Shown here: piece after piece, positions 6,331-7,589 of the stretch
Position numbering within the stretch: the stretch's first letter is position 1
How the letters are laid out: each line of letters starts with the position of its first letter
Made by a program: the position numbers and the translations under genes
Origin: an uncultured Eubacteriales bacterium
GTDB taxonomy: Bacteria; Bacillota; Clostridia; Oscillospirales; CAG-272
Direction of reading: 5' to 3'
Assembly (NCBI GenBank): GCA_900555785.1
Contig: USMO01000073.1
Location: 1-7,589 of the forward strand
DNA: 7,589 nt
The notes under the pieces: generated by a model
The model's database searches: none
What the model was told of the DNA's origin: nothing
The model's input: the letters and a program-made list of their open reading frames with translations, nothing else

Positions 6331-7304
6331 GCCATCCAAAACATTGCCACGAAGACCGCGCAGGCGAGCCAGACGGCGGGGTTGAAGAGGACAATCTTTG
6401 CCCATTGCCCGCCGGTGTAGGGGCTTTTCCAACGTCTCGGACGGAACCGTTTGAGCAGCCAGACCAGTGACGGAATGACGGTCAGTACGGCAAAGCCGTA
6501 AACTGCCAGGTCCACGAGGTACATGCCAAGTGCAATCGGGTCGCCCACCAGCGTTTCGATTGTAAAGGTGGAGCCGACCCGCCGGATGAGCAGCGTCGAC
6601 CAAACCGAACCGAAAAAGTTCAGCCCCACATGCAGGGCAATGCTATAGCGCAGCCTGCCGGTCATGCAGTACACCGCACCGAAGGCAAGCCCGAGCAGGA
6701 ACGCATAAAAGAACTGGCTGAAGTTGCCGTGCGCCAGCCCGAAAATCGTTGCCGACAGCAGGATTGCCGGAATGTCACCGTATTTCCGCAGCCGGTCGAT
6801 GACAACCTTCCGGAAAAACAGCTCCTCCGCAACCGGCGCCAGAATGACCGTGCAAAGCGCCATGACGCCAAGCGGCGTGTTGTCGGCAACGTTCTGCACC
6901 GGGTTTTTCTGCGCCTTGCCGGTCAGCGATTCGATTACCGTATTGACAAAGTTCCCCGCAAAGCTGCCAAGCAGGAGGAAAGCCACCGAAACGGATAGGA
7001 GCGCGACAACCGAGACCGCACCCAGCCGCCTGCTCTCGATCGGCTCCGGCTTGATGTTGCGCAAAATCAGCCATCCCGGCAGCATGCCGAACAGGTAGAG
7101 GCAGAAGGTGGACGCCAGAAGCCGGAACCACATTTGCTTCAAGAGCTCCGGCGCAAACAGCGAAAAGATGAACGATACCCCGAACTGTGCCAGGGTGGAG
7201 CAGATAAAAACAGAGCCGATTCCAGCTGCAAAGATTGCCACGCGGCGCATCTCTGCCCCTGTCCGCACCGGCGGTGTCGGCTCCCATGTGAATTGATACG
7301 TCAT
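6321..7304 (-). CDS. CPBP family intramembrane glutamic endopeptidase (Abi/Rce1-like)
   Basis: 327 residues, strongly hydrophobic, with probably seven to nine membrane helices (for example about 22-50, 60-82, 96-116, 197-213, 258-285, 307-325). The conserved CPBP motifs are in order: EELFFR with E160, E161 and R165; FGLAH with F188 and H192; and HVGLN with H225 and N229. These form the intramembrane active site in the Rce1/CPBP family. Bacterial members cleave membrane-associated peptides or proteins, and some act in bacteriocin maturation or self-immunity. No bacteriocin or peptide gene is nearby, so the substrate here is unknown. The start follows GAAGGGAGGG a few bases upstream. A hydrophobic C-terminal region beyond the catalytic core adds about two helices. 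The stop codon falls inside an inverted-repeat arm shared with the intergenic DNA at 6157-6168. It appears to be transcribed alone. Confidence 0.93.
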   Translation of the reverse strand: MTYQFTWEPTPPVRTGAEMRRVAIFAAGIGSVFICSTLAQFGVSFIFSLFAPELLKQMWFRLLASTFCLYLFGMLPGWLILRNIKPEPIESRRLGAVSVVALLSVSVAFLLLGSFAGNFVNTVIESLTGKAQKNPVQNVADNTPLGVMALCTVILAPVAEELFFRKVVIDRLRKYGDIPAILLSATIFGLAHGNFSQFFYAFLLGLAFGAVYCMTGRLRYSIALHVGLNFFGSVWSTLLIRRVGSTFTIETLVGDPIALGMYLVDLAVYGFAVLTVIPSLVWLLKRFRPRRWKSPYTGGQWAKIVLFNPAVWLACAVFVAMFWMAIG

Positions 7305-7309
7305 GGTTT

Positions 7310-7319
7310 CCCTCCCTTC
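7310..7319 (-). promoter_or_regulatory. Ribosome binding site of the CPBP gene
   Basis: GAAGGGAGGG lies 5 nt before the ATG at 7304 and supports that start. No alternative upstream in-frame start with a better site was seen. Confidence 0.7.
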
Positions 7320-7366
7320 AGAGAAAACGGTTTCCTGTGTGGTTTTGGGGGTGCGAGGGGGTGACC

Positions 7367-7391
7367 TGCCTCTGACCTTCGGAGATCCCGC
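7367..7391. repeat. 25-bp direct repeat, copy 2
   Basis: Identical at every position to 3775-3799 and in the same orientation. It is followed directly by strong secondary structure at 7390-7440, whereas copy 1 is followed by unrelated sequence, so the identity ends sharply at both edges. Confidence 0.85.
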
Positions 7392-7440
7392 CTGCCGGTG
7401 CCCCTTCGGGGTTCGACCGGGCAGGCACCCGCAGGTGCCT
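7389..7440. repeat. Pair of GC-rich hairpins upstream of the CPBP gene
   Basis: The first hairpin pairs cctgccggt (from 7391) with accgggcagg (to about 7425), 9 bp with one bulged G, and has an inner cccc/gggg stem around ttc. The second pairs aggcacc (7423-7429) with ggtgcct (7434-7440) around a 4-nt cgca loop. They share bases at 7423-7425, so they compete. They would lie in a CPBP leader RNA if transcription starts upstream of about 7440, which the sequence does not show. Confidence 0.6.
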
Positions 7441-7468
7441 TGCTCTGAGATGACACGGAAGGTTGATT

Positions 7469-7533
7469 TTTGCGTGGTTCTTACTCTTTTTGTCCGTCTA
7501 AGTTAGTGGCTGTTAGTAGTAAACCCACGCAAA
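7469..7533. repeat. Imperfect inverted repeat with 9-bp perfect outer arms
   Basis: tttgcgtgg (7469-7477) is complementary to ccacgcaaa (7525-7533), and ttact (7481-7485) to agtaa (7518-7522), leaving a loop of about 32 nt. The loop region carries gttagt twice, 10 bp apart (7502-7507 and 7512-7517). This could be an operator-like site or a decayed mobile element. The sequence alone does not decide. Confidence 0.5.
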
Positions 7534-7589
7534 GCCCCCTTTATTAAAGTTCTTGAAGGTTCTTAGGGAACTTCTTTCAAGAAGTTCCC
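7534..7589 (+). repeat. Intergenic hairpin element, copy C, truncated by the window end
   Basis: On the plus strand CCCCCTTTATT, the tail AAAGTTCTTGAAGGTTC and a hairpin of TTAGGGAACTTCTT with the facing AAGAAGTTCCC appear in the same order as copy B on the minus strand. The tail octamer TTCTTGAA is fully complementary to TTCAAGAA in the hairpin's 3' strand. The GC-rich second hairpin, if present, lies beyond the window. Confidence 0.8.

Noticed and set aside
6321..7304. CPBP protease as bacteriocin immunity or abortive-infection gene
   Set aside because: Some family members have such roles, but no peptide precursor, ABC exporter, toxin or defence gene is nearby, so only the enzymatic family is called.
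7494..7524. Possible -35/-10 pair for the CPBP gene (TTTACT with a TTAGAC-like box on the minus strand)
   Set aside because: The -10 match to TATAAT is poor and the same quality of match can be found by chance. No promoter is called.
3029..7589. CRISPR array formed by the recurring intergenic repeats
   Set aside because: Copies are scattered kilobases apart, in both orientations and diverged. There is no regular spacer pattern and no cas gene.

Overview
The window is GC-rich bacterial DNA with five protein genes, all on the minus strand, so transcription runs from high to low coordinates. Strong AGGAGG-type Shine-Dalgarno sites, a PcrA-type helicase, a YqeG phosphatase, a class B penicillin-binding protein and a CPBP membrane protease point to a Gram-positive Firmicute. 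The high GC and the many hairpin repeats between genes suggest a Clostridia lineage such as the gut Oscillospirales. The taxonomic call is an inference from style and gene families, not from a marker gene.

Layout in transcription order: 7589-7305, an intergenic region packed with hairpins and repeats; 7304-6321, a CPBP-family intramembrane protease; 6320-6047, a second repeat-rich gap; 6046-3926, a PBP2-like D,D-transpeptidase for cell-wall synthesis; 3925-3664, a third repeat-rich gap with a C-rich tract; 3663-3118, YqeG (HAD phosphatase); 3117-3013, a gap almost filled by one repeat element; 3012-2134, an endonuclease IV-like TIM-barrel protein; 2137 to the left edge, PcrA/UvrD helicase, cut by the window so its C-terminus is missing. 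The last two genes overlap by 4 bases (ATGA) and are probably translationally coupled. The other genes are separated by 105-285 bp and may be separate units. I found no convincing sigma-70 promoter or U-tract terminator.

The genes are ordinary housekeeping functions (DNA repair, cell wall, membrane proteolysis, a small phosphatase). I see no defence island, CRISPR array, transposase, tRNA or rRNA. The unusual part is the intergenic DNA. Four diverged copies of one hairpin element (two in each orientation) sit one in each of the four gaps. Each has an extra arm upstream of the hairpin that keeps complementarity to the hairpin's 3' strand although the sequences differ. In two copies a second GC-rich hairpin lies against the next gene's ribosome binding site. 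A second repeat, identical over 25 bases in two gaps and variant in a third, accompanies it. These look like dispersed extragenic palindromic elements, possibly with an RNA-level role.
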